From: Magnetospirillum sp. SS-4
GTDB taxonomy: Bacteria; Pseudomonadota; Alphaproteobacteria; Rhodospirillales; Magnetospirillaceae
Assembly: GCF_902729425.1 (NCBI RefSeq)
Contig: NZ_CACVCH010000054.1
Span: forward strand, 1-64,000
DNA: 64,000 nucleotides
Direction of reading: 5' to 3'
The notes under the pieces: generated by a model
The model's input: the letters and a program-made list of their open reading frames with translations, nothing else
Databases searched by the model: none
What the model was told of the DNA's origin: nothing
Program-made: the position numbers and the translations under genes
Part shown: positions 27,325-36,008 of the stretch, piece by piece
How positions within the stretch are numbered: position 1 is the first letter of the stretch
How the letters are laid out: every line of letters begins with the position of its first letter

Positions 27325-28010
27325 CCACCTTGGCGGTGCTTCAGCCGGGCTTCCTGCCCTGGCTGGGCTTTTTCGATCAGATGCTGCGGTCAGATATCTT
27401 CATCTATTACGATGATGTGCAATTCGATAAGCATGGATGGCGGAACCGCAACCGCGTCAAGGGACCAGTCGGCCCCCAATTCCTGACGGTGCCCATTCTC
27501 CATTCCGGCCGCACCGGCCAGACCATAGCCCAGGTGGAGATCGATAATCGTTCCCCCTGGGCGCGCAAGCAGCTGCGCACCATCCGGCAGCTTTACGCCA
27601 AGGCGCCCTTTCTCGAACCCTATGCCTCCGAGTTGGAGGCGGTGCTGCAGTGCCCCTGGGAGAGGCTGCTCGATCTCAACCTCGCTGTGACGGCCCTGAT
27701 GTGTGATTGGCTGGGGGTGACAACGCCCATCCGGCGAGCCTCCCAACTGGACGCCAGCGGCGGCCAGAGCGAGCGGTTGCTGTCCATCTGCCGGATGCAT
27801 GGCGCCACCTGCTATCTCTCTGGCGACGCGGCGCGGGATTATCTGGATCTGGACCTGTTCGCCCAGGCCGGTATCCGCGTGCAATGGCAGGATTACAGAC
27901 ATCCGGTCTATGCCCAGCGGCACGGATCATTCATCTCCCATTTGTCCGCCCTGGATCTGGTCCTGAATCTGGGACCGGACAGCGGCGCTCTCCTGGCCTC
28001 CCAGACTTAA
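27321..28010 (+). CDS. WbqC-family protein (second copy)
   Basis: 229 residues, start overlapping the asparagine synthase stop. LAVLQPGFLPWLGFFDQM and FIYYDDVQFDKHGWRNRNRVK are the WbqC signature; TCYLSGDAARDYL near 173 matches the motif in the copy at 21175. The two paralogues are well diverged, so the duplication is old or they were acquired separately. The DegT aminotransferase begins 12 bases downstream. Confidence 0.88.
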   Translation: MTTLAVLQPGFLPWLGFFDQMLRSDIFIYYDDVQFDKHGWRNRNRVKGPVGPQFLTVPILHSGRTGQTIAQVEIDNRSPWARKQLRTIRQLYAKAPFLEPYASELEAVLQCPWERLLDLNLAVTALMCDWLGVTTPIRRASQLDASGGQSERLLSICRMHGATCYLSGDAARDYLDLDLFAQAGIRVQWQDYRHPVYAQRHGSFISHLSALDLVLNLGPDSGALLASQT

Positions 28011-28021
28011 GGGACAGTCTC

Positions 28022-29155
28022 ATGCCCATTCCGTTTTACCGTCACGATCTTGGCCAGGAGGAACTCGACGCCGTGGCGGAGGTTCTGCGCGGCGAGATTC
28101 TCACCACCGGAGACGCGGTCAGGGAGTTCGAGCGCCGCTTCGCCGCCTATCTCCAACGCCGCCGCGCCGTGGGGATGTCCAGCGCCACCGGCGGCCTTCA
28201 CCTCATGCTGACGGCGTTGGGGATCGGTCCCGGCGACGAAGTGATCACCACGCCGCTCAGCTTCATCGCCACCGCCACCGCCATCGTCCAGGCCGGAGCC
28301 ACACCGGTCTTCGTGGATGTGGAGGAGGATACCGGCAATCTGGACGCCAGCCGGATCGAGGCGGCGATCACGCCGCGGACCCGCGCCATCATTCCCGTTC
28401 ACCTCTATGGCCAGATGGTGGATATGGTAGCGATCAAGGCCATCGCCGACCATCACGGATTGGAGATTATCGAGGACGCCGCCCATTGCGTGGAGGGAGC
28501 CCGGGACGGATTGCGACCGGGCGAAGCCTCGGCGGGGGCATGTTTCAGCTTCTATGCCACCAAGAATCTGAGTTGCGGCGAAGGCGGCGCCATCGCCACC
28601 GACCGCGCCGATCTGGCCGACAGCATCGCCCTCATGTCGGTTCACGGCATGAACAAGACCGCCGCCGACCGTCAGCGCCACGGCTACAGCCATTGGGACA
28701 TGGAGGTCTTCGGCTGGAAATACAATATGAGCAATATCCAGGCGGCCCTTTTGCTGCCCCAATTCCAGCGCCTGGACCGCAAGACCGAAGAACGGCGGCA
28801 TCTGGCCGTCCGCTATACCGAGCTGCTGGCCGGAATTCCCGGCATCACCCTGCCGGTGATCCGTCCCGGTTGCGACCATGCTTGGCATCTTTTCGTCATC
28901 CGCAGCCAGGCCATGGCACGCGATGCCATGGTGGAGCGCCTGATCGAGGCGAAAATCGGCGTCGCGGTCAATTACCGCCCCATCCATCTGATGCGCTGGT
29001 TCCGCGATCGCTGGGACTATGCTCCGGGAGACTTCCCGGTGGCGGAACGCTGGGGCGACGAAGTCCTGTCTGTACCATTCTATCCGGGGATGGGCGACCA
29101 GACCGTCGCCAATGTCGCGGACTGTATCCGCGCCATGGTGAACGGGACCTGCTGA
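28022..29155 (+). CDS. DegT/DnrJ/EryC1-family PLP sugar aminotransferase
   Basis: 377 residues. The fold-type I aminotransferase lysine is K181 in FYATKNLSCGEGG; IIEDAAHC (PLP-contact Asp) and TTPLSFIATATAI are conserved. The ATG at 28022 follows the WbqC stop by 11 bases. Enzymes of this type transaminate keto-sugar nucleotides from dehydratases like that at 23333. It is the last gene of the plus-strand run; the next gene converges 10 bases away. A second DegT protein is at 40140. Confidence 0.9.
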   Translation: MPIPFYRHDLGQEELDAVAEVLRGEILTTGDAVREFERRFAAYLQRRRAVGMSSATGGLHLMLTALGIGPGDEVITTPLSFIATATAIVQAGATPVFVDVEEDTGNLDASRIEAAITPRTRAIIPVHLYGQMVDMVAIKAIADHHGLEIIEDAAHCVEGARDGLRPGEASAGACFSFYATKNLSCGEGGAIATDRADLADSIALMSVHGMNKTAADRQRHGYSHWDMEVFGWKYNMSNIQAALLLPQFQRLDRKTEERRHLAVRYTELLAGIPGITLPVIRPGCDHAWHLFVIRSQAMARDAMVERLIEAKIGVAVNYRPIHLMRWFRDRWDYAPGDFPVAERWGDEVLSVPFYPGMGDQTVANVADCIRAMVNGTC

Positions 29156-29165
29156 GCCTGCCCTC

Positions 29166-30611
29166 CTACGGATTGCGGGTCAGATAGTAGCGGCGGCCAT
29201 TGGTGAGGGGATTGGAATTGTCCGAACTGGAGAAATGGACGGTGTTGCCGGCATCGATATCGGCATAGCCCCACAGTCCGCGTCCCTGGGACGCAGTGTC
29301 CGCCTCGATCGCGCCGCCGGCCGACAAGATGGTCCCGTCCTCGACCAGAGCATATTCCGATCGGCGGATGCCGATGGGAAGAGTGCCCCGATACGCGTGT
29401 CCCTCCACATGCAAGATCATGCTCAGCGGAATGGGATCGCGGTCAAAGACCATGCCGTCATCGCCATCGGGGGTGCCGTGGGCGTAAGCCACCGCGGCGC
29501 GGGTCTGTCCGGTCGCCGTCTGGATGCAGATGGCGCAGGCCGGTTGGGCGAGCCGGGCCGTGCTCTCGTGCCGCAGGCTGGCGCGCAGGGCCTTGATATT
29601 GTTGCCGAACCAGAAGTCAGCAAAATTTTCCACGGTGCCCAGCATATCGAACGGGGTCATCTGGGACCAGCAGCATACCGTCATCTGCCCATCGACCCCG
29701 ATATCCAGCCCCATATGGGGCGCGCAGCACAAATTGTCGGGGTGGGCCGCCGCATGGTCCTTGGACACCGGATAGAGGAAATGGCTGAGGGTGGCTGCGC
29801 CCTTTGGGCCGGGAGGCGGGCGATGTTGGGGCAGTTGTCCCGGATAGACAACTTCATCGCTCAGATAAACCCGCATGCGGCTGTTGATGGCGCCAAGTTG
29901 CTTCAGGACTGGAGCCATCGCCGCAGCGAGTTGCTCCTTGCTCACCACCGCTTCCGTCCCGAAGGTAAAGGCCTGGTAAAGCCTGATATTGGCGAAATCG
30001 ATGCCGACCTCGTGGGCCCATAACAGCAGATCGCCGACGGAATCCAGATTGCTGGAAGAGATGGTGGGTGAAATCTGGACGGCAAGGCGGCTGGGGTCAC
30101 GCCGGGCCAGGAGATCCCGCACGCCCCTATCCACATCGCTCCATTGGCCGTTGCGGCGCAGTTCCTCGAACAGCGTCCCCGTGGCGTCAATGGACATGGA
30201 GACGGTGCCGTAAGTCTCGCAGAGCAAAGCGATCTTGCGGTCGTCCAATCGGGTGGCGTTCGTCTGAACGAACAGCTTGCATTTGTGTTGCCGGATCGCC
30301 AGCAGGATGTCTTCGAAATAGGGATAAATCAGCGGTTCGCCCCAGCTGTTCAGGGCGATTTCCGTGGTGAACGGCAGCACCACGTCGATGACGTTCTGAA
30401 GGGTCTCTTTCGACATATAGCGGCGTGGCGTTCGACCGAGCTGAAGCCAGTTCTGCGACGGGCAGATCTTGCAAAGAAGGTTGCAGGCATAGCTGAGGGA
30501 CAGATTGAGATAGGGCGGCGGCGGGATCTTTTCTCCGCCTCGGGCCAGCAGAAACTCGCCCTGCGGATGCAGTCGCCACAAATCCTGATGGCTGGAGAAT
30601 TCCTTAGGCAT
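29166..30611 (-). CDS. Radical SAM/SPASM protein with C-terminal YSHW-type module
   Basis: 481 residues. CNLLCKIC near residue 45 is the radical SAM cluster motif and LNSWGEPLIYP the GGEP equivalent; the SPASM-like region has HMGLDIGVDGQMTVCCW and CAIC. The last about 85 residues are a diverged copy of the shared module (SEYALVEDG, HFSSSDNSNP, TNGRRYYL), at the C-terminus instead of the N-terminus, with WGYAD in place of YSHW. ATG 30611 has GAGGGG about 5 bases upstream. It is preceded by a 70-bp repeat with a strong hairpin (30684-30752). Confidence 0.85.
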   Translation of the reverse strand: MPKEFSSHQDLWRLHPQGEFLLARGGEKIPPPPYLNLSLSYACNLLCKICPSQNWLQLGRTPRRYMSKETLQNVIDVVLPFTTEIALNSWGEPLIYPYFEDILLAIRQHKCKLFVQTNATRLDDRKIALLCETYGTVSMSIDATGTLFEELRRNGQWSDVDRGVRDLLARRDPSRLAVQISPTISSSNLDSVGDLLLWAHEVGIDFANIRLYQAFTFGTEAVVSKEQLAAAMAPVLKQLGAINSRMRVYLSDEVVYPGQLPQHRPPPGPKGAATLSHFLYPVSKDHAAAHPDNLCCAPHMGLDIGVDGQMTVCCWSQMTPFDMLGTVENFADFWFGNNIKALRASLRHESTARLAQPACAICIQTATGQTRAAVAYAHGTPDGDDGMVFDRDPIPLSMILHVEGHAYRGTLPIGIRRSEYALVEDGTILSAGGAIEADTASQGRGLWGYADIDAGNTVHFSSSDNSNPLTNGRRYYLTRNP

Positions 30612-30683
30612 TATGCCCCTCTTCGATTCGACCGTTCTGGCCAACTTGAAGGTCATCATAGCGCATGCGGCCTGACCCGAGTA

Positions 30684-30752
30684 GAAAAAACCTTACATTT
30701 GCGTCCCTCGCAAATGTAAGGTTTTTTCCACGAATTCAATTTATTAGCGGGC
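30684..30752 (-). repeat. 70-bp repeat, copy 1, with a 20-bp perfect hairpin
   Basis: Arms at 30684-30703 and 30709-30728 are perfect complements (20 bp, 5-nt loop), with A6 and T6 at the outer ends, so it looks like a terminator in both directions. Right-hand flank CCACGAATTC and the following 20 bases match copy 2 at 40061-40130. It lies 73 bases before the minus-strand radical SAM start, so it may be leader control, a boundary terminator or a small mobile repeat. Confidence 0.7.
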
Positions 30753-30966
30753 AATGCGCGACCGCGACCGGATCCGCTGCGGATTCCGACACGTTCCGGC
30801 CACCCATTCCGATTTGATTCCGGCCACTGATTCCGATCGCGTTCCGGCCACCCATTCCGATCCGGTTCCGGCCACCTATTCCGATCGCGATCCGGCCACC
30901 CTTTTGGTTGAGGTGCCGGTTTCCGATCATCCGTGGCGGCGATTACTATCACTGAGGAGCACGACG

Positions 30967-31161
30967 ATGCTGTCCCACCCCACACTGGAAACCCTCCACG
31001 CCCTCGGTCTGCATGGTTGCGCCAAGGGGTTCAAGGAAATGGAGGCCAGTCCGGCCGCCGCCTCCCTGACCCACGCAGAGTGGCTGGCACTGATCCTCGA
31101 CCACGAGGTGACGTATCGTGGCCAGAAGCGTTTTGAAGCCCGCGCCGGGCGCGCCAAGCTG
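30967..31161 (+). pseudogene. istB: Outer IS21 istB, 5' part
   Basis: Starts MLSHPTLETLHALGLHG with GAGGAG 7-12 bases upstream and continues to YRGQKRFEARAGRAKL, the N-terminal domain of one IstB subgroup. The reading then enters the inserted element. The ATPase part continues at 33069-33607. The gene is therefore interrupted by about 1.9 kb. Confidence 0.82.
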
Positions 31162-31463
31162 GCGTTGCGCTTGGCGTCGAGGAAGGCGCCGGTCGCCAGC
31201 TCACGGACCAAGCCCTGGTCGACCGGCGTCTCGGCAAAGACGAAGCTGTCGAGGTCCTTCAAGACCGGAAACTTGGCGCAGCGCATGCGATAGCTGATCG
31301 ACTTAGCCTGGCGATGGACCCGTTCGGCGCGGATCAGGCTGGCGAGGAGCGGATAGATTTCGTCCCGCCGGACCAGTCCCTTCCCGGCGATCTCATCGAA
31401 GCTGGCGCGCATGCCATAGAGCTTGAGTTCGCTCATGGCCTCCAGAATATCCTGGCGATCCAT
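31161..31463 (-). pseudogene. istB: Inner IS21 istB, 5' fragment
   Basis: Starts MDRQDILEAMSELKLYGM and runs to FLDAKRNA, where the Walker A region (GGTGTGKT in intact homologues) should follow. It enters host istB sequence instead, read on the wrong strand. The ORF continues to 30927 as nonsense. Its ATG overlaps the istA stop (TAATG). Confidence 0.82.
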
Positions 31464-32947
31464 TAGGCGACCCTCCGGATGCTGTCGTAGCGACCGCAGT
31501 CGGCCACGGGTTCGATCTTCAGTCGCAGAGCGTCGGGGGTGATGACGCTGGGCATCGCTGGCGGCTGGTTACGCCGGGCGAGAATGCTCAGGATCACATC
31601 GCCATTGGCTATTCCGGCGGCTAAGGCTTCGGCGCAGGCCATCTCGACGGCAGGAAGCCCATGGTCGGGGACGGCACCGAGCACCTTGACGAATTGTCGG
31701 TCGGCGTCCGGGTGATGCTCCAATTTTTCGCGCACCTGCGCCAAGCCGGGGGGAAGCTCCCAGTCCTTGAAGGGCGCGCCGTTGCGCAAGGCACCCGGCT
31801 TGCGCACCAGGACCGGGAGATAATGCCACGGGTCGTAAATGACCTGGTCGCGGCGGAAACTGCGGGCATGATCGGCCACCACCGTATCGTCGAAGAGCAC
31901 CACGATGCGGTCGGCATGGGAGCGAACCAGAACCATCCGCCCGGCGGCACCGGCATCGACGCTATAGCGGTTGTGATCGGCGGGAATCAGGCAGGTGGTG
32001 GTCGCCCGCACCGCTTTCTCGACGAAGCCATCGAAGGGCGCGCGTAGCTCCATCAAGCTGGACCGCTCGTCATTGAACACCTCCCACACCGTCCGATCCT
32101 TGAACTCGGGATGCCTGGTCCGCTTGGCATAGGCGACGCACTGGTCTTCCAGCCAAGCATTCAACTCGGCCATACTGGTCACTCGTGGCTTGGGCCGGAA
32201 CAGTTGATCGCGAAGATTGCCCACCTGATTCTCGACCTGCCCTTTCTCCCAGCCTGCGGCCGGACTACAGGCCACCGGCTCGATCAGATGATGGGAGCAC
32301 ATCTGCAGGAACCGGCGGTTATATTGCCGAGCCTTGCCAAGGAAGATGGTCTCGACCGCCGTTTTCATATTGTCGTAGATACCGCGCCGACAGACCCCGC
32401 CGTAGAAGACGAACGCCTTGTCATGGGCGTCGAACACCAACTCCTGAGTCTCGCGGAAATAGACCCGGACGAACGGCATGCGGCTATGCGCCAGCCGCAT
32501 ATGGGCTGCCTTGACCGTCAGCGGCACGCCCTGGAACGAGATAGTCTCGTGGCTCCAATCAAACTGATAGGCCTCCCCAGGCGCGAAGCTCATCGGCACG
32601 AAAGCCTTGGTGGGAACCCGGGCCTGCTCGTCCCGCCAGCCTTTGACGAAACGATGCACGCTGTCGTGGGCACCGTCATAACCCTGACCACGCAACTCCT
32701 CGAAGAGCCGCTGGGTGGAGCGCCGCTCCCTTCTTGGCAGCTTGGCCTCGGCCTCCAAAATCTTGGTCAAAGACACCACCCATTCACCGAGCTTAGGAGA
32801 CGGCTGCACATCCCTGGCGTATTTGAACTCGGTCTCGCCGCTACGCACCACCTTGCGCACCGTCCCCCGAGAGACTCGGAGGTCTCGGCAAATCTCCTTG
32901 ATTGCCCGATGCTCGTCGAAAAATGCGCGCCGAATTTGTCCGATCAT
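31463..32947 (-). CDS. istA: IS21-family transposase IstA
   Basis: 494 residues from the ATG at 32947 (GTG at 32962 also possible). The N-terminal HTH is AIKEICRDLRVSRGTVRKVV. The rve/DDE core is GEAYQFDWSHE, YDNMKTAV and GWEKGQVENQVGNLR (final Glu). The C-terminal beta-barrel region with HNRYSVDAGAAGR is present. It appears intact, but the element lacks a full istB and one end, so transposition on its own is unlikely. Confidence 0.9.
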   Translation of the reverse strand: MIGQIRRAFFDEHRAIKEICRDLRVSRGTVRKVVRSGETEFKYARDVQPSPKLGEWVVSLTKILEAEAKLPRRERRSTQRLFEELRGQGYDGAHDSVHRFVKGWRDEQARVPTKAFVPMSFAPGEAYQFDWSHETISFQGVPLTVKAAHMRLAHSRMPFVRVYFRETQELVFDAHDKAFVFYGGVCRRGIYDNMKTAVETIFLGKARQYNRRFLQMCSHHLIEPVACSPAAGWEKGQVENQVGNLRDQLFRPKPRVTSMAELNAWLEDQCVAYAKRTRHPEFKDRTVWEVFNDERSSLMELRAPFDGFVEKAVRATTTCLIPADHNRYSVDAGAAGRMVLVRSHADRIVVLFDDTVVADHARSFRRDQVIYDPWHYLPVLVRKPGALRNGAPFKDWELPPGLAQVREKLEHHPDADRQFVKVLGAVPDHGLPAVEMACAEALAAGIANGDVILSILARRNQPPAMPSVITPDALRLKIEPVADCGRYDSIRRVA

Positions 32948-33068
32948 ATCCACGTCAATCACTCCCCACCGGTCCTTCCTCGAGAGCCTCAACGGCCAAA
33001 AGGAAGGACACTGACACAACATCAGAGGGGGTCAGAATTGGACGCGAAAATCTCCCCTCAGGGGGTCA

Positions 33069-33607
33069 CTATTGCTCGCGATTTCACATACCGGGCCTTG
33101 CGTGGCCTCGACCGAGCCCTCTTCCTCAAGCTGGGCACCTGCCAATGGATACGTGATCACCGCCATGTGATCCTGTGCGGCCCCACCGGCATCGGCAAAA
33201 GCTGGCTGGCCTGCGCACTCGGGCACAAGGCATGCCGCGAGGACATCTCCGTCCTCTACCAGCGGGTGCCGCGTCTCTTCGCGGCCCTCGACCTGGCTCG
33301 CGGCGACGGCCGCTACGCCAAACTTCTGGCCAGCCTTGCCAGACCAGATTTGCTGATCCTCGACGACTGGGGACCACAGGTGATGTCCGCCGACCACCGC
33401 CGCGATCTGATGGAAATCGTCGAGGACCGCTACGGTCGCGGCTCCCTGCTCATCACCAGCCAAGTCCCGGTCAACCGGTGGCATGAGATCGTCGGCGATC
33501 CTACCTTGGCCGACGCAATCCTCGACCGGATCGTCCATGCCGCTTATCGCATCGACCTCGATGGCGAATCCATGCGCAAGCCTCAGGCCGGGGAGGAGTT
33601 GACGTAA
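33069..33607 (+). pseudogene. istB: Outer IS21 istB, 3' part (AAA+ ATPase)
   Basis: From ARDFTYRALRGLDRALF through the Walker A motif CGPTGIGKSWLACALGHKA, the Walker B motif LLILDDWG, sensor LLITSQVPVNRW and DAILDRIVHAAYRI to a normal end. It pairs with the N-terminal part at 30967-31161; a few residues at the joint are missing. The long ORF reading through from 32111 is antisense to istA and not a real N-terminus. Confidence 0.85.
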
Positions 33608-33622
33608 CCGTCCGAGGGGCAA

Positions 33623-33732
33623 GCGGTCGTCCCCGCTTACCACAGGCCCCACCCACACGCACCCTCCGCCAGCTTCGTGACGAGCGCTGCGGGTGCGCGT
33701 GGGTCCCTCCCGTGGAAAGCGGGGACGACCGC
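33623..33732. other. Large inverted repeat in the 3' non-coding part of the IS21 element
   Basis: GCGGTCGTCCCCGCTT (33623-33638) is perfectly complementary to 33717-33732. Inside lie further complementary C- and G-rich segments (about 33648-33666 and 33689-33708), so the whole 110 bases could fold as one long hairpin. It begins 15 bases after the istB stop, so it could be a terminator or guard against read-through. The rest of 33608-34006 holds only the IS end repeats. Confidence 0.55.
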
Positions 33733-34006
33733 ACCCAAACATCACAACCTTGACCTGAAACCCCTCGCCATGAGATGACCGTCATAGACCTGCTGGGCAG
33801 GCACCCTCCGACCGGCCGAAATCATATCGGTACAGATGGCCGGAAACGGATCGGAATGGGTGGCCGGATTGGAATCGGAATCCCCGGCCGGATAAATCGG
33901 AATCCGCAATCCGCCGCTGGAATATCCTTGCGGACTGCGGATGCCCAGGGTTTCTATAGTGAGCTGGCGTTCCTTGGCGCCAGGGCAATAGCAGCAAGGC
34001 AATTCC

Positions 34007-34576
34007 ATGGTCGAGTTGGTGAGTTTTCTTGGCAGCAAGGTCCGCCTGCGCCCCTTGCGGCGAGAGGATGGGGCGTTGACCGCCGCATGGCGCAACGATC
34101 CGGCCATCCGCGACTGTCAGCTGGGCCATCGCTTTCCCGTGACGGCCGAGATGGAGGCCGCCTGGTTCGATTCCCGGCTTAACGACCGCTCCGGCGGTGC
34201 CTTTATCCTGGCGATAGAAGATCTTGCCGATGACGCCTTCGTCGGATATGCCCATCTCCGGGATATCGACTGGATCGGACGGACGGCAGAATTCGGGATC
34301 TCTATCGGGGCCAAGGATCGTCAGGGCCGGGGCCTTGGCCGGGAGAGCCTGGACATCATGGTGTGTCACGGCTTTACCGTCCTCAATCTGAACCGCATCT
34401 GGCTGCGCGCGGCGGCGTTCAATGACCGGGCGATCGCACTGTTCAGATCCGCCGGGTTCTCCCGCGAAGGCGTCATGCGCCAGCACGCCTATGTGGGGGG
34501 CCAGTATTACGATGTGGTCCTCATGGGGCTGATGCGGGACGAACACCGAGAGGGCGCGATCACAAACTCCGGGTGA
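34007..34576 (+). CDS. GNAT-family acetyltransferase (RimJ/PseH-like)
   Basis: 189 residues. FGISIGAKDRQGRGLGRESLDIM contains the acetyl-CoA motif R-x-x-G-x-G near residue 108, and LNRIWLRAAAFNDRAIALFRSAGF is the conserved motif B. Sugar N-acetyltransferases such as PseH and ribosomal RimJ types share this layout. In this cluster N-acylation of an aminotransferase product is the most likely job (inference). The IS21 element was inserted about 100 bases upstream, perhaps separating it from its promoter. The 3' end overlaps the convergent methyltransferase by 17 bases. Confidence 0.82.
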   Translation: MVELVSFLGSKVRLRPLRREDGALTAAWRNDPAIRDCQLGHRFPVTAEMEAAWFDSRLNDRSGGAFILAIEDLADDAFVGYAHLRDIDWIGRTAEFGISIGAKDRQGRGLGRESLDIMVCHGFTVLNLNRIWLRAAAFNDRAIALFRSAGFSREGVMRQHAYVGGQYYDVVLMGLMRDEHREGAITNSG

Positions 34577-35975
34577 CGACCTGTCCCACCCAGCCATGGT
34601 CGGCATCGTGCCATCCGATGACCTGGATGATCCCCTTGACGCCCTGGGCCGCCAGTGCGGCAAGGAAGTCCTCGGCCTCATCGGCGGGCACCAGGGCGAT
34701 GAGGCCGTCTTCGGCTAACCGGCTCTGGTCGTGCGGGCCGATCACCATCACCCCCCGCATGCGAAACACCTGCCCCCGACGCCCCGCCGGGTCGTAGATT
34801 CCAGCCGGCTGGACGCCGTGAAAGCGAAGAGCGGCCCCCAGAATGCTGGCTTCGCTAGTGCCTGGGATCGGTGTCCGATGGCCGTTGTGAATGTAGGGCC
34901 GCCGTCCCGCCAATGCCAGGGCGGCGATCAGGTCATGGACCTGGGACTCGAACCGTCGGTGGGCCTGGGGCAGCGCCTCGAACAGCGCACTGGGAGAGTA
35001 AGCCGTTTCGGGATCGCGCAGCATCATCTCGACCCCGCAGCGAACCGCGTAGGAGGCGCCACAGGTTAGGCAGACCATCTCGGTCGGTCTCCGCCGGAAC
35101 TCAGAGCGACCACAAGACAGGCAGGTCGGCACAGGAACCGGCAGATCCGGGCTTAGGCTCCCCCGTTTGCGGAACACAATGAAATCGTGGAAGCCGTCAG
35201 CGGGTCCCTGGGGTTGGGCAAGTTCTTTTTCGACCATCCGGGCCAGCGTATTCAGCCGGAGACGATAATGTTCGGCGAAGGCGGGATCGCCCAATTGTCC
35301 CCGAACATGATCGGCATTGAACCCATGCGGGCTGAAGACGGAATGAAGCAGGACCGATGCCTCGAATGCCGAGCTGAAGAATTTCCGTTGTCGAAGAATT
35401 TCCCCTCTCTGATCGGCGATCAGTTTGGCGAAATACCCGTCCGCATGCATTTCCGCGGTGGGGACGCTGACCTTCAACCAGGCATACAGATCCGGGTATT
35501 CATTCCATTCTGCGGTGGGGACGAATATGATTCCGACCCCGCCGGGGGTCAGGACGCGGAATATCTCGGCGAAGGTCTTTTCGAGATCCTGCCCATAGAA
35601 CATTGTTTCGGAAGATAGAATTGTCGCGAAACTGGAATTTGGGAAAGGAAGATCGGTCATGTCCAGGCCGATCAGGTTATTATAGTGGTCGAATCGCGGC
35701 TCCACCTCCAAGCCACAGGACTCTGCGGTAGCCCCCATGGGCATGTCGCCCCCGAAGTCGATATTGGGCTTATCCCGCAGCATGAACCAGGATGCGGCGC
35801 CACAGCCGATTCCCAATTCAAGGGACGGAGAGGCCAAATTCAGATCCTTCACCAATGCGTGATGAAACAGTTCAAGGCAGAAGCGGAACGGAACGCAGTG
35901 AATGAAGTGGTCTCTCAAATTGTAGGATATGTAATCCGCCGATTTCCGCACGTCATGAGCATAACCCCGATCCAT
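34560..35975 (-). CDS. SAM methyltransferase with zinc ribbon and C-terminal Rossmann-like domain
   Basis: 471 residues. The class I core has SLELGIGCGAASWFML near 50 and a FPNSSFATILSSETMFY motif near 113. A zinc ribbon (CLSCGRSEF and CLTCGASYAV, residues about 285-310) follows, then an alpha/beta region with IHNGHRTPIPGTSEASILGAAL and GVMVIGPHDQSRL. It has no YSHW module. It is last in a minus-strand run of seven genes (44159 to 34560). It probably modifies a sugar; substrate unknown. Confidence 0.8.
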   Translation of the reverse strand: MDRGYAHDVRKSADYISYNLRDHFIHCVPFRFCLELFHHALVKDLNLASPSLELGIGCGAASWFMLRDKPNIDFGGDMPMGATAESCGLEVEPRFDHYNNLIGLDMTDLPFPNSSFATILSSETMFYGQDLEKTFAEIFRVLTPGGVGIIFVPTAEWNEYPDLYAWLKVSVPTAEMHADGYFAKLIADQRGEILRQRKFFSSAFEASVLLHSVFSPHGFNADHVRGQLGDPAFAEHYRLRLNTLARMVEKELAQPQGPADGFHDFIVFRKRGSLSPDLPVPVPTCLSCGRSEFRRRPTEMVCLTCGASYAVRCGVEMMLRDPETAYSPSALFEALPQAHRRFESQVHDLIAALALAGRRPYIHNGHRTPIPGTSEASILGAALRFHGVQPAGIYDPAGRRGQVFRMRGVMVIGPHDQSRLAEDGLIALVPADEAEDFLAALAAQGVKGIIQVIGWHDADHGWVGQVVTRSL

Positions 35976-36008
35976 GACCTTGTCCCTTGTCCCTCATTGT
36001 TCTGGCGA

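Larger units (their letters stand above)
31161..33068 (-). mobile_element. Second IS21-family element, truncated, nested in the first
   Basis: Contains complete istA and the 5' third of istB on the minus strand. Its istA-side end shows two copies of TGACCCCCT (minus strand, at about 33068 and 33033), as expected for IS21 terminal repeats. The other end is cut inside istB at about 31161, so this end and part of the host istB were lost. No target duplication can be seen at the right border. Confidence 0.75.
30778..33908. mobile_element. Decayed IS21-family element with 6-bp target duplication and multiple end repeats
   Basis: 3131 bp starting TGCGGATTCC and ending GGAATCCGCA, flanked by direct repeats ATCCGC (30772-30777 and 33909-33914). 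Left end: about five degenerate 24-bp units of the type TTCCGGCCACCCATTCCGAT; right end: about three inverted units. Multiple end repeats are typical transposase sites of IS21. Only istB of this element can be found, split by a second IS21; its istA is missing. It lies between the radical SAM gene at 29166 and the GNAT gene at 34007. Confidence 0.85.

Noticed and set aside
30778-30905. Regular 24-bp repeats considered as a CRISPR array
   Set aside because: Units are contiguous and degenerate with no unique spacers, and inverted copies occur at the other IS end (33835-33908).
30736-30985. Ile/Gly/Arg-rich repeat ORFs (minus strand) that look like a repetitive protein
   Set aside because: The reading is created by the 24-bp terminal repeats of the IS21 element; all frames show a periodic pattern and no start signal fits.
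32111-33068. N-terminal two thirds of the 498-residue plus-strand ORF
   Set aside because: It is antisense to istA; only the part after 33069 has IstB motifs.
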